From contig DNFT01000127.1 in NCBI GenBank assembly GCA_003486385.1, forward strand, positions 1 to 9,554: DNA of 9,554 nt, in the 5' to 3' direction. The notes beneath the pieces were generated by a model. The model saw only the letters and a list, made by a program, of their open reading frames with translations. It was not told the DNA's origin and ran no database searches. Shown here in pieces: positions 1-6,937 of this stretch. The first letter of the stretch is position 1, and each line of letters opens with the position of its first letter. This DNA is from Eubacterium sp. Its GTDB lineage: Bacteria > Bacillota > Clostridia > Lachnospirales > Lachnospiraceae. A program made the translations under genes and the position numbers.

Positions 1-112
1 AATATAATACGTTATACATGCTGAGTTTATAGCACATGTTCTGACCAAAAACATCATTACACAACTGTTTGGTATCAAGTCTGAGTTTTCAATTAACCAG
101 CGGGGATAAGTT
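1..112. other. Left-edge non-coding DNA
   Basis: No convincing reading frame with a ribosome-binding site, RNA gene or strong promoter is visible here. A minor inverted repeat (ATGTT/AACAT) is too short to interpret. This stretch lies just beyond the terminator of the minus-strand small RNA and may be the space between that RNA and a gene outside the window. Confidence 0.4.
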
Positions 113-224
113 GAAAAAAAGGAGGGCCCGGCACTTCGGGGAAAGTACCGGGCTTTATGAAAAAGAAAAAGAATTCTGTTAGGCTGTTTTAATGTTTCCG
201 GAAGCTTTATTGTCTCTTCCTTAA
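113..224 (-). ncRNA. Probable small regulatory RNA, unnamed
   Basis: Read on the minus strand, this segment has all the parts of a stand-alone small RNA gene. A sigma-A-type promoter lies at 230-257 and the predicted start is near 223. About 70 nt of A-rich leader follow, with a weak 5-bp hairpin (GGAAG/CTTCC, 200-220). An 11-bp hairpin (126-153) and a run of seven T at 120-114 close it. The strand is set by the hairpin: the pair at positions 132/147 is a G:U wobble in minus-strand RNA but a C/A mismatch in + strand RNA. The terminal loop (UCCCCG) and the segment between stem and T-run (CCUCC) are C-rich, as in Firmicute small RNAs that pair with Shine-Dalgarno sequences (RsaE/RoxS-like logic). 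No minus-strand ATG lies inside, so it is probably non-coding. I cannot assign it to a named family. Confidence 0.55.
114..153 (-). terminator. Intrinsic terminator of the small RNA
   Basis: In minus-strand RNA the arms GCCCGGUACUU (153-143) and AAGUGCCGGGC (136-126) form an 11-bp stem with one G:U pair and the loop UCCCCG. CCUCC follows, then seven U. The five nucleotides between stem and U-run are unusual for an intrinsic terminator and may be functional. A + strand role is less likely because of the C/A mismatch and the lack of a T-run beyond CTTTATG. Confidence 0.55.
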
Positions 225-229
225 CTTTG

Positions 230-257
230 ATTATAGTATAGAAGTACTATGTGTCAT
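230..257 (-). promoter_or_regulatory. Sigma-A promoter of the small RNA
   Basis: On the minus strand, ATGACA (257-252; one base off TTGACA) is followed after 16 nt by a perfect TATAAT (235-230). Upstream DNA on that strand is A/T-rich. This gives a predicted start about 6-7 nt further on, near 223, and a transcript of about 110 nt ending in the T-run at 114-120. Confidence 0.6.
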
Positions 258-356
258 GCGTGTGAAACAAAAATGAACAATTTGTTAACAATTATCAATA
301 ATATATAAAAAATGTTCATATTTACATGCAATTTATATAAAAAACAGTATATTGCT

Positions 357-383
357 TTGAAAAGTGAAAATAAAATGTATAAT
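357..383 (+). promoter_or_regulatory. Promoter for the GH13-fkp pair
   Basis: TTGAAA (357-362) and a perfect TATAAT (378-383) are separated by 15 nt, slightly short. The surrounding DNA is very A/T-rich. The start would be near 390, giving a leader of about 155 nt before the GH13 start codon. It is divergent from the small-RNA promoter at 230-257. Confidence 0.5.
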
Positions 384-395
384 CATAGAGGCATT

Positions 396-445
396 TTGTC
401 TGATTTTTCGGTAAAAATTACTGCAATGTAAACAGAAAAAGACAA
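396..445 (+). promoter_or_regulatory. Leader hairpin upstream of the GH13 gene
   Basis: TTGTC plus TTTTTC (396-400, 404-409) pairs with GAAAAA plus GACAA (435-445), giving 11 bp with a 3-nt bulge almost at the 5' end of the predicted transcript. The loop contains the small repeat TTAC/GTAA. It resembles no riboswitch I know. It could stabilise the mRNA 5' end or be chance pairing in A/T-rich DNA. Confidence 0.25.
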
Positions 446-533
446 CATAGGGGTACCTTTTAATATTGATGGACAGTCATGTTATTTTAAGATATAATTA
501 CATGTATATAAGTAAAAATAATTTATATTTTAC

Positions 534-539
534 AGGAGG
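534..539 (+). promoter_or_regulatory. Ribosome-binding site fixing the GH13 start
   Basis: A perfect AGGAGG lies 7 nt before the ATG at 547. The in-frame ATG at 466 has no such site, and its extra 27 residues do not resemble the family, so 547 is the start. Confidence 0.85.
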
Positions 540-546
540 AATACAT

Positions 547-1869
547 ATGTGGGCTTATGAAAGTACCTTTTATCAGATATATCCGTTGGGATTCTGCGGG
601 GCACCATTTGAGAATGATGGAAATTTGGAGCATAGAATATTGAAGGTGCTTGACTGGATTCCCCATATTAAGAAGCTTGGAAGTACTGCAATCTATTTTT
701 CTCCGGTATTCGAGTCTGATACTCATGGATATAACACAAGGGACTATAAGAAGATAGACGTAAGACTTGGTACCAATGAGGATTTTAAGGCTGTATGTGA
801 TGAGCTGCATGCCAATGGAATAAAGGTTGTCTTAGACGGAGTATTCAACCATGTAGGACGCGGCTTTTACCAGTTTCAGGATGTTATAAAGAACAGGGAA
901 AATTCGCCTTACCTGTCATGGTTCAATGTCAACCTCGGAGGAAACTCAGGTTATAATGACGGACTGTGGTATGAGGGCTGGGAAGGCAATTATGACCTTG
1001 TAAAGATTAATCTTAGAAATGAGGATGTCATTTCGCTCATTTTCGATGCGGTGAGATACTGGGTTGAATATTTTGGAATAGACGGAATAAGGCTTGATGT
1101 AGCTTACTGCCTTGATATGGATTTTGTGAGAAGACTCAGAAGCTTCACGGATGAGCTTGGACGTGAGCAGGGCAGGGAGATTTTCCTTGTGGGAGAGATG
1201 CTGCACGGAGATTATAACAGGCTTGTCAATGATGAGATGCTCCATTCGGCTACCAATTATGAGTGTTATAAGGGGCTGTATTCGAGCTTTAACAGCATGA
1301 ATATGTTCGAAATCAACCATTCGCTCAACAGACAGTTCGGCAGCGAGAATTGGTGCATATACAGAGGAAAGCACCTTTTATCCTTTGTCGATAACCACGA
1401 CGTGACCAGAGTGGCTAGTATTCTCACCAATAAGAATCATCTTCCGCTTATATATGCGCTTATGTTCGGAATGCCGGGAATACCATGTGTATATTATGGA
1501 AGTGAGTGGGGTGCGCAGGGTAATAAGTCTGATGGCGACCCGGCACTGAGGCAGTCCTACGATAGACCGGAGTGGAACGAGCTGACAGAGCTTATAAGCA
1601 GGCTTGAGAACGCGAAGAAGAACAGCGAGGCGCTCAATTATGGCGGATTTTATTCGGTTGTGCTCACAAATAAGCAGTGCATATTCGAGAGAAAAAGTGA
1701 GCATGAGCGCGTGCTGGTGGCTATAAATGCGGATTCGGAAGGCTATACGGCACATTTTGACGCACGCTGCGGACGTGCTGTTGACCTTATAACAGGCAGG
1801 GAGCATGATTTTGGAGGCGGAAGCTATCTTGAGCCGTATTCTGCTTATTATTGGAAATGTGAGTGCTGA
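547..1869 (+). CDS. GH13 alpha-amylase-family hydrolase, neopullulanase-like
   Basis: This 440-residue glycoside hydrolase family 13 enzyme is predicted to cut alpha-glucosidic bonds in maltodextrins or related alpha-glucans. All four GH13 regions are visible: DGVFNH (97-102); GIRLDVA with the likely nucleophile D184; VGE with the likely acid/base E217; and FVDNHD with D285. The PCVYYGSEWG stretch near 313-322 is also typical. The flanks of the motifs (YNTRDY, FQDV, GEMLH) are closest to cyclomaltodextrinase/neopullulanase enzymes, but the protein begins directly with the barrel (WAYESTFYQIYP) and lacks their N-terminal domain. There is no signal peptide, so it should act in the cytoplasm on imported oligosaccharides. 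Exact substrate is unknown. The stop is 29 nt before the next start, so it probably shares an mRNA with fkp. Confidence 0.9.
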   Translation: MWAYESTFYQIYPLGFCGAPFENDGNLEHRILKVLDWIPHIKKLGSTAIYFSPVFESDTHGYNTRDYKKIDVRLGTNEDFKAVCDELHANGIKVVLDGVFNHVGRGFYQFQDVIKNRENSPYLSWFNVNLGGNSGYNDGLWYEGWEGNYDLVKINLRNEDVISLIFDAVRYWVEYFGIDGIRLDVAYCLDMDFVRRLRSFTDELGREQGREIFLVGEMLHGDYNRLVNDEMLHSATNYECYKGLYSSFNSMNMFEINHSLNRQFGSENWCIYRGKHLLSFVDNHDVTRVASILTNKNHLPLIYALMFGMPGIPCVYYGSEWGAQGNKSDGDPALRQSYDRPEWNELTELISRLENAKKNSEALNYGGFYSVVLTNKQCIFERKSEHERVLVAINADSEGYTAHFDARCGRAVDLITGREHDFGGGSYLEPYSAYYWKCEC

Positions 1870-1888
1870 TTGTTGAAAAGTGTAAAAT

Positions 1889-1892
1889 GGAG
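1889..1892 (+). promoter_or_regulatory. Ribosome-binding site used to choose the fkp start
   Basis: GGAG lies 6 nt before the ATG at 1899. The in-frame alternatives GTG 1863 and ATG 1887 have no good site in front of them. The site is weaker than those of the other genes, which would fit partial translational coupling to the GH13 gene. Confidence 0.5.
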
Positions 1893-1898
1893 AGATTA

Positions 1899-4800
1899 AT
1901 GAACAGTGATTTTCTTAAGATGAAAAGATTATTTTTGAAGCAGAGCTATATCGACGCATGGGAGCTGTACGCGGACTCTATGGAGGACGAGAATGCGTGC
2001 CTGTGGGATTATATAATCCTGACCGCTTCTAATGAACTTCAGGCGGAGGCTTTCAGAAAGGAGATTGCATGCAGGCTTGAAAAGAAGGTCATACCGGACA
2101 GAATACATTATGCGGTTATACCGGATCCGGATGGCAGGAGGGTAGGCTCGGGAGGAGCGGCATTTAATGTACTTAAATATCTTGCCGATATTGAGGGGGA
2201 AGGCTTTGCGGATAAGAGAATACTTGTCATACATTCAGGCGGCGACAGCAAGCGTATTCCTCAGTACAGTGTATGCGGCAAGCTTTTTTCACCTGTGCCG
2301 AGACAATTGCCGGATGGAAGAATGTCGACACTCTTTGATGAGTTTATGATTGCGATGGCGGGTATCCCGGGAAGAATAGAATCGGGAATGCTGACTCTCT
2401 CGGGTGATGTCATGCTGTTATTCAATGCACTGCAGCTTGATTTCCAGTATAATGGTGCCGCTGCCATATCCATAAAGGAATCTGTTGAGACAGGTAAGGA
2501 TCATGGTGTTTTCTTAAACGATGGAAACGGTTATGTGAAACGCTTCTTACATAAACAGACAGCGGAGGCGCTTACCTCAATAGGTGCCGTGAATGCACAG
2601 GGAAATGTTGATCTTGACACAGGAGCAATCATGTTCGATGCGGCGCTTCTTCGCGCGCTGTGGGGACTTATAAGCACGGATGGCAGACTGGATGACGATA
2701 AGTTCGCAAGCTTCGTGAATGAACGCTCAAGGGTGAGCTTTTACGGAGATTTTTTGTATCCGCTTGCAGGAGCTTCGACACTTGAGGAGTTCTATACACA
2801 GGCACCGGAGGGGGAATTTAATGATGAACTTTTTGAGTGCAGAAGAAGGATATGGGATGCCTTAAATGGATTTACAATGAAGCTTATATGCCTCGCTCCT
2901 GCTGAATTTATACATTTCGGGACAACGCATGAGCTGTGGAATTTAGAGACTAAGGAGCTTGGAAGCTACGAACACCTTGGCTGGACTAAGAGGGTGTGCA
3001 CCGACTATCAGGGGGCACTTCCACTCAGTATAATAAACGGACATATCGACGATGACATACAGGCGGAGGGACCGGCTTATATTGAGAACTGTGCCATTGG
3101 TAAAAATGTAGTTATCGGAGAAAATGTTATTCTGTCCGGGCTGACCTTAAACAATGTCCATATTCCTTCCGACTGCTGTATGCACAAGGTAAAGCTTCTG
3201 AATGGAAAATATGTTGTGAGGGTCTATGGCTGCATGGACAACCCGAAGGGAAGATACATGGATAAGAACGGTTCGACACCGTTTCTTGGGACAGACCTTA
3301 GAAGCTTTATGAGACAGATGGAGATTACAACGGACGAGGTGTGGGACAGCGGTAACAGTGATGGCTGGTATCTGTGGAATGCAGGACTTTTCCCGGAATG
3401 TGATACTCTTTCTGAGGCTGTGGAATGGGCATGCACCATGAGAAGAGTGGCTTCTGGGGAGCTGTGTGCCGATGAAAAGCTAAAAGATGCATACCGCAGC
3501 GCAAAAAGATACAGTCTTATGGACAGCTTCGCCGAGGCCGACGCTGTGGATGCGATAACAGAGAAGTTCGCACTTGCCGAGCTTGTAAAGGCATACCGCT
3601 TTATAAATATGCTCAAAAACAGGACGGCTTATGAGGAGGCATTGCAGGTATACAGGGAATGTACCATCACGCAGGAGGAATTTTCACTTCTTATGGAATG
3701 TATAAAGGAATGCAGTTATTCCGAAAAGATGAGAGCCTGCCTTGCAATCTCAAAATATATGAAAAATAAGGGTATCAGGTATATGTATGGCGGTGAGGAG
3801 CTGTCGGCTTATGCGATGGAGTCTATGTGCTTTGATACGCTGTCACATGCGCTTAAGAGTACGTCGGGCATACAAAAGCACATTGCAAAAGCTGTATGTG
3901 ACAGTGTCGAGATATCACTCCCGGTGAGGGTGAACTGGGGAGGCGGCTGGACGGATACACCGCCTTACTGCAACGAGAATGGCGGCGTTGTGTTAAATGC
4001 CGCGATACTCATAAACGGAAAGCGTCCTGTATGCGTGGTTGTAAAGAAGATTGACCGCATGTGCGTGGAATTTGAGAGCGAGGACATCGGTGTGAAGGGC
4101 AGTACTGAGGATATCGAGGATATCAGAGATTGCAATAATCCGTATGATTATTTTGCTCTTCACAAGGCGGCGCTTGTGGCTTCCGGAGTCATTCCGGCTT
4201 ATGGCGATGATACACTTGTGGATGTGCTTGAAGGACTTGGCTGTGGTTTATATATATCTACCAAAGTAATCGGTATACCTAAGGGCTCAGGACTTGGAAC
4301 CAGCAGCATACTTGCCGGTGCGGCAATCAAGGCTCTGTGGCAGTTTATCGGAAGGGAGTATACGGAGAACGAGCTGTATGACACAGTACTGATAATGGAA
4401 CAGCTTATGAGCACCGGGGGCGGCTGGCAGGATCAGGTAGGTGGTCTGAGTGATGGGATTAAGTATATTACAACACAGGCAGGGCTTAAGCAGAATATAA
4501 TGGTGGAGCACCTTGATATAACTGATTCGATGAAGGTGGAGCTTGAGGAGCGTTTCGCAATCATATATACGGGGCAGAGACGCCTTGCCAGAAATCTCTT
4601 GAGAGAGGTTGTAGGCAACTATATAAATGGCAAAAAAGAGACACTGTATGCACTTTCCGAGATGAAGCGTGTGGCACTCCAGATGAAGGATTCATTGCTT
4701 GAGGGAAGTATGGAGCGCTTTATCTGTGAGCTGAACCATCACTGGGAGCTTTCAAAAATGCTTGACCACGGCGTGACCAACACCTGTATTGAGCAGATTT

Positions 4801-4973
4801 TTGCCACCTGTGAGGAGCTCATTGACGCAAAATTCATAGCAGGAGCAGGCGGCGGTGGATTTTTGCAGGTGATTTTAAAGGAAGGCGTCACCAGAAAACA
4901 GCTTGATGAACATTTACAGAATGTATTTCAGGGAACAGGCGTGGCAGTGTGGGACTGCCAGTTTGTATGGTAA
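1899..4973 (+). CDS. fkp: Bifunctional L-fucokinase/GDP-L-fucose pyrophosphorylase
   Basis: This protein of 1024 residues is predicted to phosphorylate L-fucose with ATP and then join fucose-1-phosphate to GTP, giving GDP-L-fucose by the salvage route in the cytoplasm. The N-terminal half is the pyrophosphorylase (fucokinase-family nucleotidyltransferase): RVGSGG at 81-86 and HSGGDSKR at 112-119 followed by K128 match its nucleotide-binding loops. A left-handed beta-helix-like stretch (IGKNVVIGENVILSGLTL) lies near 400-417. The C-terminal part is a GHMP kinase: PVRVNWGGGWTDTPP (675-689), the ATP loop PKGSGLGTSS (794-803), and AGAGGGGF (981-988). Order and length match Bacteroides Fkp (about 950 residues) and plant FKGP. 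Start 1899 is chosen from the GGAG site; 1887 or GTG 1863 would add 4 or 12 residues. A related sugar such as D-arabinose cannot be excluded as substrate. Confidence 0.87.
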   Translation: MNSDFLKMKRLFLKQSYIDAWELYADSMEDENACLWDYIILTASNELQAEAFRKEIACRLEKKVIPDRIHYAVIPDPDGRRVGSGGAAFNVLKYLADIEGEGFADKRILVIHSGGDSKRIPQYSVCGKLFSPVPRQLPDGRMSTLFDEFMIAMAGIPGRIESGMLTLSGDVMLLFNALQLDFQYNGAAAISIKESVETGKDHGVFLNDGNGYVKRFLHKQTAEALTSIGAVNAQGNVDLDTGAIMFDAALLRALWGLISTDGRLDDDKFASFVNERSRVSFYGDFLYPLAGASTLEEFYTQAPEGEFNDELFECRRRIWDALNGFTMKLICLAPAEFIHFGTTHELWNLETKELGSYEHLGWTKRVCTDYQGALPLSIINGHIDDDIQAEGPAYIENCAIGKNVVIGENVILSGLTLNNVHIPSDCCMHKVKLLNGKYVVRVYGCMDNPKGRYMDKNGSTPFLGTDLRSFMRQMEITTDEVWDSGNSDGWYLWNAGLFPECDTLSEAVEWACTMRRVASGELCADEKLKDAYRSAKRYSLMDSFAEADAVDAITEKFALAELVKAYRFINMLKNRTAYEEALQVYRECTITQEEFSLLMECIKECSYSEKMRACLAISKYMKNKGIRYMYGGEELSAYAMESMCFDTLSHALKSTSGIQKHIAKAVCDSVEISLPVRVNWGGGWTDTPPYCNENGGVVLNAAILINGKRPVCVVVKKIDRMCVEFESEDIGVKGSTEDIEDIRDCNNPYDYFALHKAALVASGVIPAYGDDTLVDVLEGLGCGLYISTKVIGIPKGSGLGTSSILAGAAIKALWQFIGREYTENELYDTVLIMEQLMSTGGGWQDQVGGLSDGIKYITTQAGLKQNIMVEHLDITDSMKVELEERFAIIYTGQRRLARNLLREVVGNYINGKKETLYALSEMKRVALQMKDSLLEGSMERFICELNHHWELSKMLDHGVTNTCIEQIFATCEELIDAKFIAGAGGGGFLQVILKEGVTRKQLDEHLQNVFQGTGVAVWDCQFVW

Positions 4974-4992
4974 ATATATTTATAGAAAATGG

Positions 4993-5021
4993 TTGACATA
5001 TCCCGGAACAAGGTATATATT
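4993..5021 (+). promoter_or_regulatory. Sigma-A promoter of the iscS-iscU operon
   Basis: A consensus TTGACA (4993-4998) is followed by an optimal 17-nt spacer and TATATT (5016-5021). The predicted start is near 5028. It lies 20 nt after the fkp stop, with no terminator visible between, so some readthrough from fkp is possible. Confidence 0.75.
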
Positions 5022-5035
5022 GTCATTAACCAAAA

Positions 5036-5052
5036 CCTAGTAATATGCTAGG
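5036..5052 (+). promoter_or_regulatory. Palindromic putative operator for iscS-iscU
   Basis: CCTAG and CTAGG are arranged as a perfect inverted repeat around 7 nt, flanked by A-runs. The site sits about 8-25 nt downstream of the predicted transcription start, where a bound repressor would block elongation or initiation. Its size and place suit an Rrf2-family (IscR-like) regulator, which commonly controls such operons; the assignment is inference because no regulator gene is in the window. Confidence 0.4.
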
Positions 5053-5105
5053 AAAAAAGAAAATACAGCTTATCGGCTTTTGATTATATGGAGGATAGAA
5101 ATATT

Positions 5106-6293
5106 ATGAGTAAGCCTTTTATTTATATGGATAATGCAGCTACCACGAAGGTTGCACCACAGGTTCTTGATGCGATGCTGCCTTATTTTTCAGAAATATA
5201 TGCGAACGGTTCAAGTGTGTACCAGTTCGGTCAGACTGCTAAGGAAGCGATAGAGAATGCGCGGGCACAGGCAGCAGCCCTTATTGGTGCCAGGCCTGAG
5301 GAGATATATTTCACAGGCGGCGGCAGTGAATCGGATAACTGGGCTATCAAGAATGCCGCAGAAGTGTATGGCAACAAGGGAAAGCACATTATCACAAGCA
5401 ACATTGAGCACCACGCAGTACTGCACACCTGCCAGTATCTTGAGAAGCATGGCTTCGAGGTGACATACCTCCCGGTTGACTCTGAGGGAAGAATCACACC
5501 GGAGCAGCTTGAGGCAGCCATAAGACCTGATACTATTTTGGTATCAATAATGACAGCTAACAATGAAATCGGGACAATCGAGCCTGTTAAGGAGCTTGGA
5601 CGTATCGCACATGAGCATGGTGTTCTTTTTCACACAGATGCGGTTCAGGCGTACGGACATATTCCGATAAATGTTGACGAGATGAATATTGATATGCTCA
5701 GCTCAAGCGGGCATAAGATTAATGGACCTAAGGGAATAGGTATCATGTACGCGAGAAAGACAGTCAAGCTTGCACCGTTCATCCACGGCGGAGCACAGGA
5801 GCGCGGCAAGAGAGCCGGAACACTCAACACTCCGGGTATCGTAGGTTTTGGTGCGGCTGCACAGCTTGCAGGCGGGAAGATGGAGGAGAGAAAGAAGATT
5901 CTTGACGGTCTGCGCGAGCACCTCATTGAGCGCGTGTTAAATGAGATTCCTTACAGCCGTTTAAACGGAGCAAGAAATGACAGACTTCCTAACAATGCTC
6001 ATTTCTGCTTCAGATTTATAGAGGGCGAGTCAATGCTTATCATGCTTGACATGAATGGTGTGTGCGGCTCAAGCGGTTCAGCATGTACTTCAGGCTCACT
6101 TGACCCGTCACATGTTCTTCTTGCGATAGGACTTCATCACGAAATAGCACATGGTTCATTGAGACTTACCCTCTCAGAGGACATCACGATGGAGCAGATT
6201 GACTACACCGTGGACAAGTTAAAGGAGATTGTTGCAAGACTTCGTGAGATGTCACCGCTTTATGAGGACTTCGTGAAGAATGGCGAGAAGTAG
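5106..6293 (+). CDS. iscS: Cysteine desulfurase, NifS/IscS type
   Basis: This 395-residue pyridoxal-phosphate enzyme removes sulfur from L-cysteine as a protein persulfide, giving alanine, and passes it to the scaffold encoded next. Features seen: the N-terminal YMDNAATT (7-14); H102 in IEHHAV, predicted to stack on the cofactor; NNEIGT (152-157); HTDAVQ with D178 and Q181; SSGHKINGPKG with the cofactor lysine K204; and CGSSGSACTSGS with the persulfide cysteine C327 in a flexible loop. Length is normal for class I (NifS/IscS) desulfurases. GGAGG at 5090-5094 lies 11 nt before ATG 5106; an upstream in-frame ATG at 5088 overlaps this site and is unlikely. iscU follows after 55 nt. With no iscA, hscA or fdx in the window, this is the compact Firmicute arrangement. 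It could be named nifS. Confidence 0.93.
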   Translation: MSKPFIYMDNAATTKVAPQVLDAMLPYFSEIYANGSSVYQFGQTAKEAIENARAQAAALIGARPEEIYFTGGGSESDNWAIKNAAEVYGNKGKHIITSNIEHHAVLHTCQYLEKHGFEVTYLPVDSEGRITPEQLEAAIRPDTILVSIMTANNEIGTIEPVKELGRIAHEHGVLFHTDAVQAYGHIPINVDEMNIDMLSSSGHKINGPKGIGIMYARKTVKLAPFIHGGAQERGKRAGTLNTPGIVGFGAAAQLAGGKMEERKKILDGLREHLIERVLNEIPYSRLNGARNDRLPNNAHFCFRFIEGESMLIMLDMNGVCGSSGSACTSGSLDPSHVLLAIGLHHEIAHGSLRLTLSEDITMEQIDYTVDKLKEIVARLREMSPLYEDFVKNGEK

Positions 6294-6348
6294 AAGCTAC
6301 ATTTTAAATAGTAAAAATAAGTTTTAAGTTTTATCAGGAGGAATATAT

Positions 6349-6789
6349 ATGTACAGTGAAAAGGTAATGGATCATTTCCAGCATCCAAGAAATATGGGAG
6401 AGATAGAGAACGCCAGCGGTGTCGGCACAGTCGGCAATGCCAAGTGCGGAGACATTATGAGAATATATCTTGATATCGACGAGGATACCAAGGTTATCAA
6501 GGATTGTAAGTTCAAGACCTTCGGCTGCGGTGCGGCTGTAGCAACGAGCAGCATGGCAACAGAGCTTGTAATAGGAAAGACAATCTATGAGGCTATGGAG
6601 GTAACTAACAAGGCGGTTATGGAAGCGCTTGACGGACTTCCACCTGTAAAGATTCACTGCTCACTCTTAGCTGAGGAGTCAATACATGCGGCACTCTGGG
6701 ATTACTGTCAGAAGCATAACATCGAGATTCCGGGGCTTAAGGAGCCTAAGAAGGATGTCCATGACGGCGAGGAAGAACAGGCAGAATAA
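6349..6789 (+). CDS. iscU: Fe-S cluster assembly scaffold IscU/NifU-like
   Basis: This 146-residue scaffold protein is predicted to assemble [2Fe-2S]/[4Fe-4S] clusters from iron and the sulfur delivered by the preceding desulfurase, then transfer them to target proteins. The start MYSEKVMDHFQHPRN is typical of the family. The three ligand cysteines are in place: C33 in AKCGD with the adjacent D35, C60 in TFGCGAA, and C104 in VKIHCSLLAEE. The HCSLLAEE form and the spacing resemble clostridial NifU N-domain proteins of the IscU type rather than SufU, which carries an insert of roughly 20 residues. The extra acidic tail (about 132-146, ending GEEEQAE) is probably disordered. AGGAGG (6336-6341) lies 7 nt before the ATG. 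No separate promoter is seen in the 55-nt gap, so it should share an mRNA with iscS. Confidence 0.93.
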   Translation: MYSEKVMDHFQHPRNMGEIENASGVGTVGNAKCGDIMRIYLDIDEDTKVIKDCKFKTFGCGAAVATSSMATELVIGKTIYEAMEVTNKAVMEALDGLPPVKIHCSLLAEESIHAALWDYCQKHNIEIPGLKEPKKDVHDGEEEQAE

Positions 6790-6822
6790 TTTTAATTATA
6801 TCAATTCGCGTGTATAAAAGAT

Positions 6823-6851
6823 TTGCATATAATAGTTTATTGTGATAAAAT
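6823..6851 (+). promoter_or_regulatory. Promoter for the TPM-like membrane protein gene
   Basis: TTGCAT (6823-6828), a 17-nt spacer and TAAAAT (6846-6851) preceded by TG at 6843-6844 (extended -10). The start is predicted near 6858, inside the left arm of the inverted repeat that begins at 6852. Confidence 0.6.
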
Positions 6852-6920
6852 GTAACTACTATCAGATTTGTTGTGAATAATCAGAAAACAGCAGCATAAT
6901 CTGGGGTAGTTACTATTTTT
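6852..6920 (+). terminator. Hairpin with T-run ending the isc operon
   Basis: GTAACTAC-TAT-CAGATT (6852-6868) pairs with AATCTG-GG-GTAGTTAC (6898-6913): 14 Watson-Crick pairs plus two U:G pairs and one bulged A in + strand RNA. TATTTTT (6914-6920) follows. It fits an intrinsic terminator for transcripts arriving from iscS-iscU, although the 29-nt loop is large. The next gene's ribosome-binding site starts only 4 nt later, so it could also act as a leader attenuator for that gene. Confidence 0.5.
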
Positions 6921-6937
6921 ATGAGGAGGAATAATAG

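Noticed and set aside
157..192. Mini-ORF ATG...TAA on the + strand encoding MKKKKNSVRLF
   Set aside because: No ribosome-binding site at usable distance, only 11 residues, and the segment is better explained as the reverse of the small RNA's U/C-rich stretch.
421..434. Possible CcpA (cre) site TGCAATGTAAACA
   Set aside because: It is a base short of the usual 14-nt cre and lacks the central CG.
466..546. N-terminal extension of the GH13 protein from ATG 466
   Set aside because: It lacks a Shine-Dalgarno site and family-like sequence, while ATG 547 has a perfect AGGAGG 7 nt upstream.
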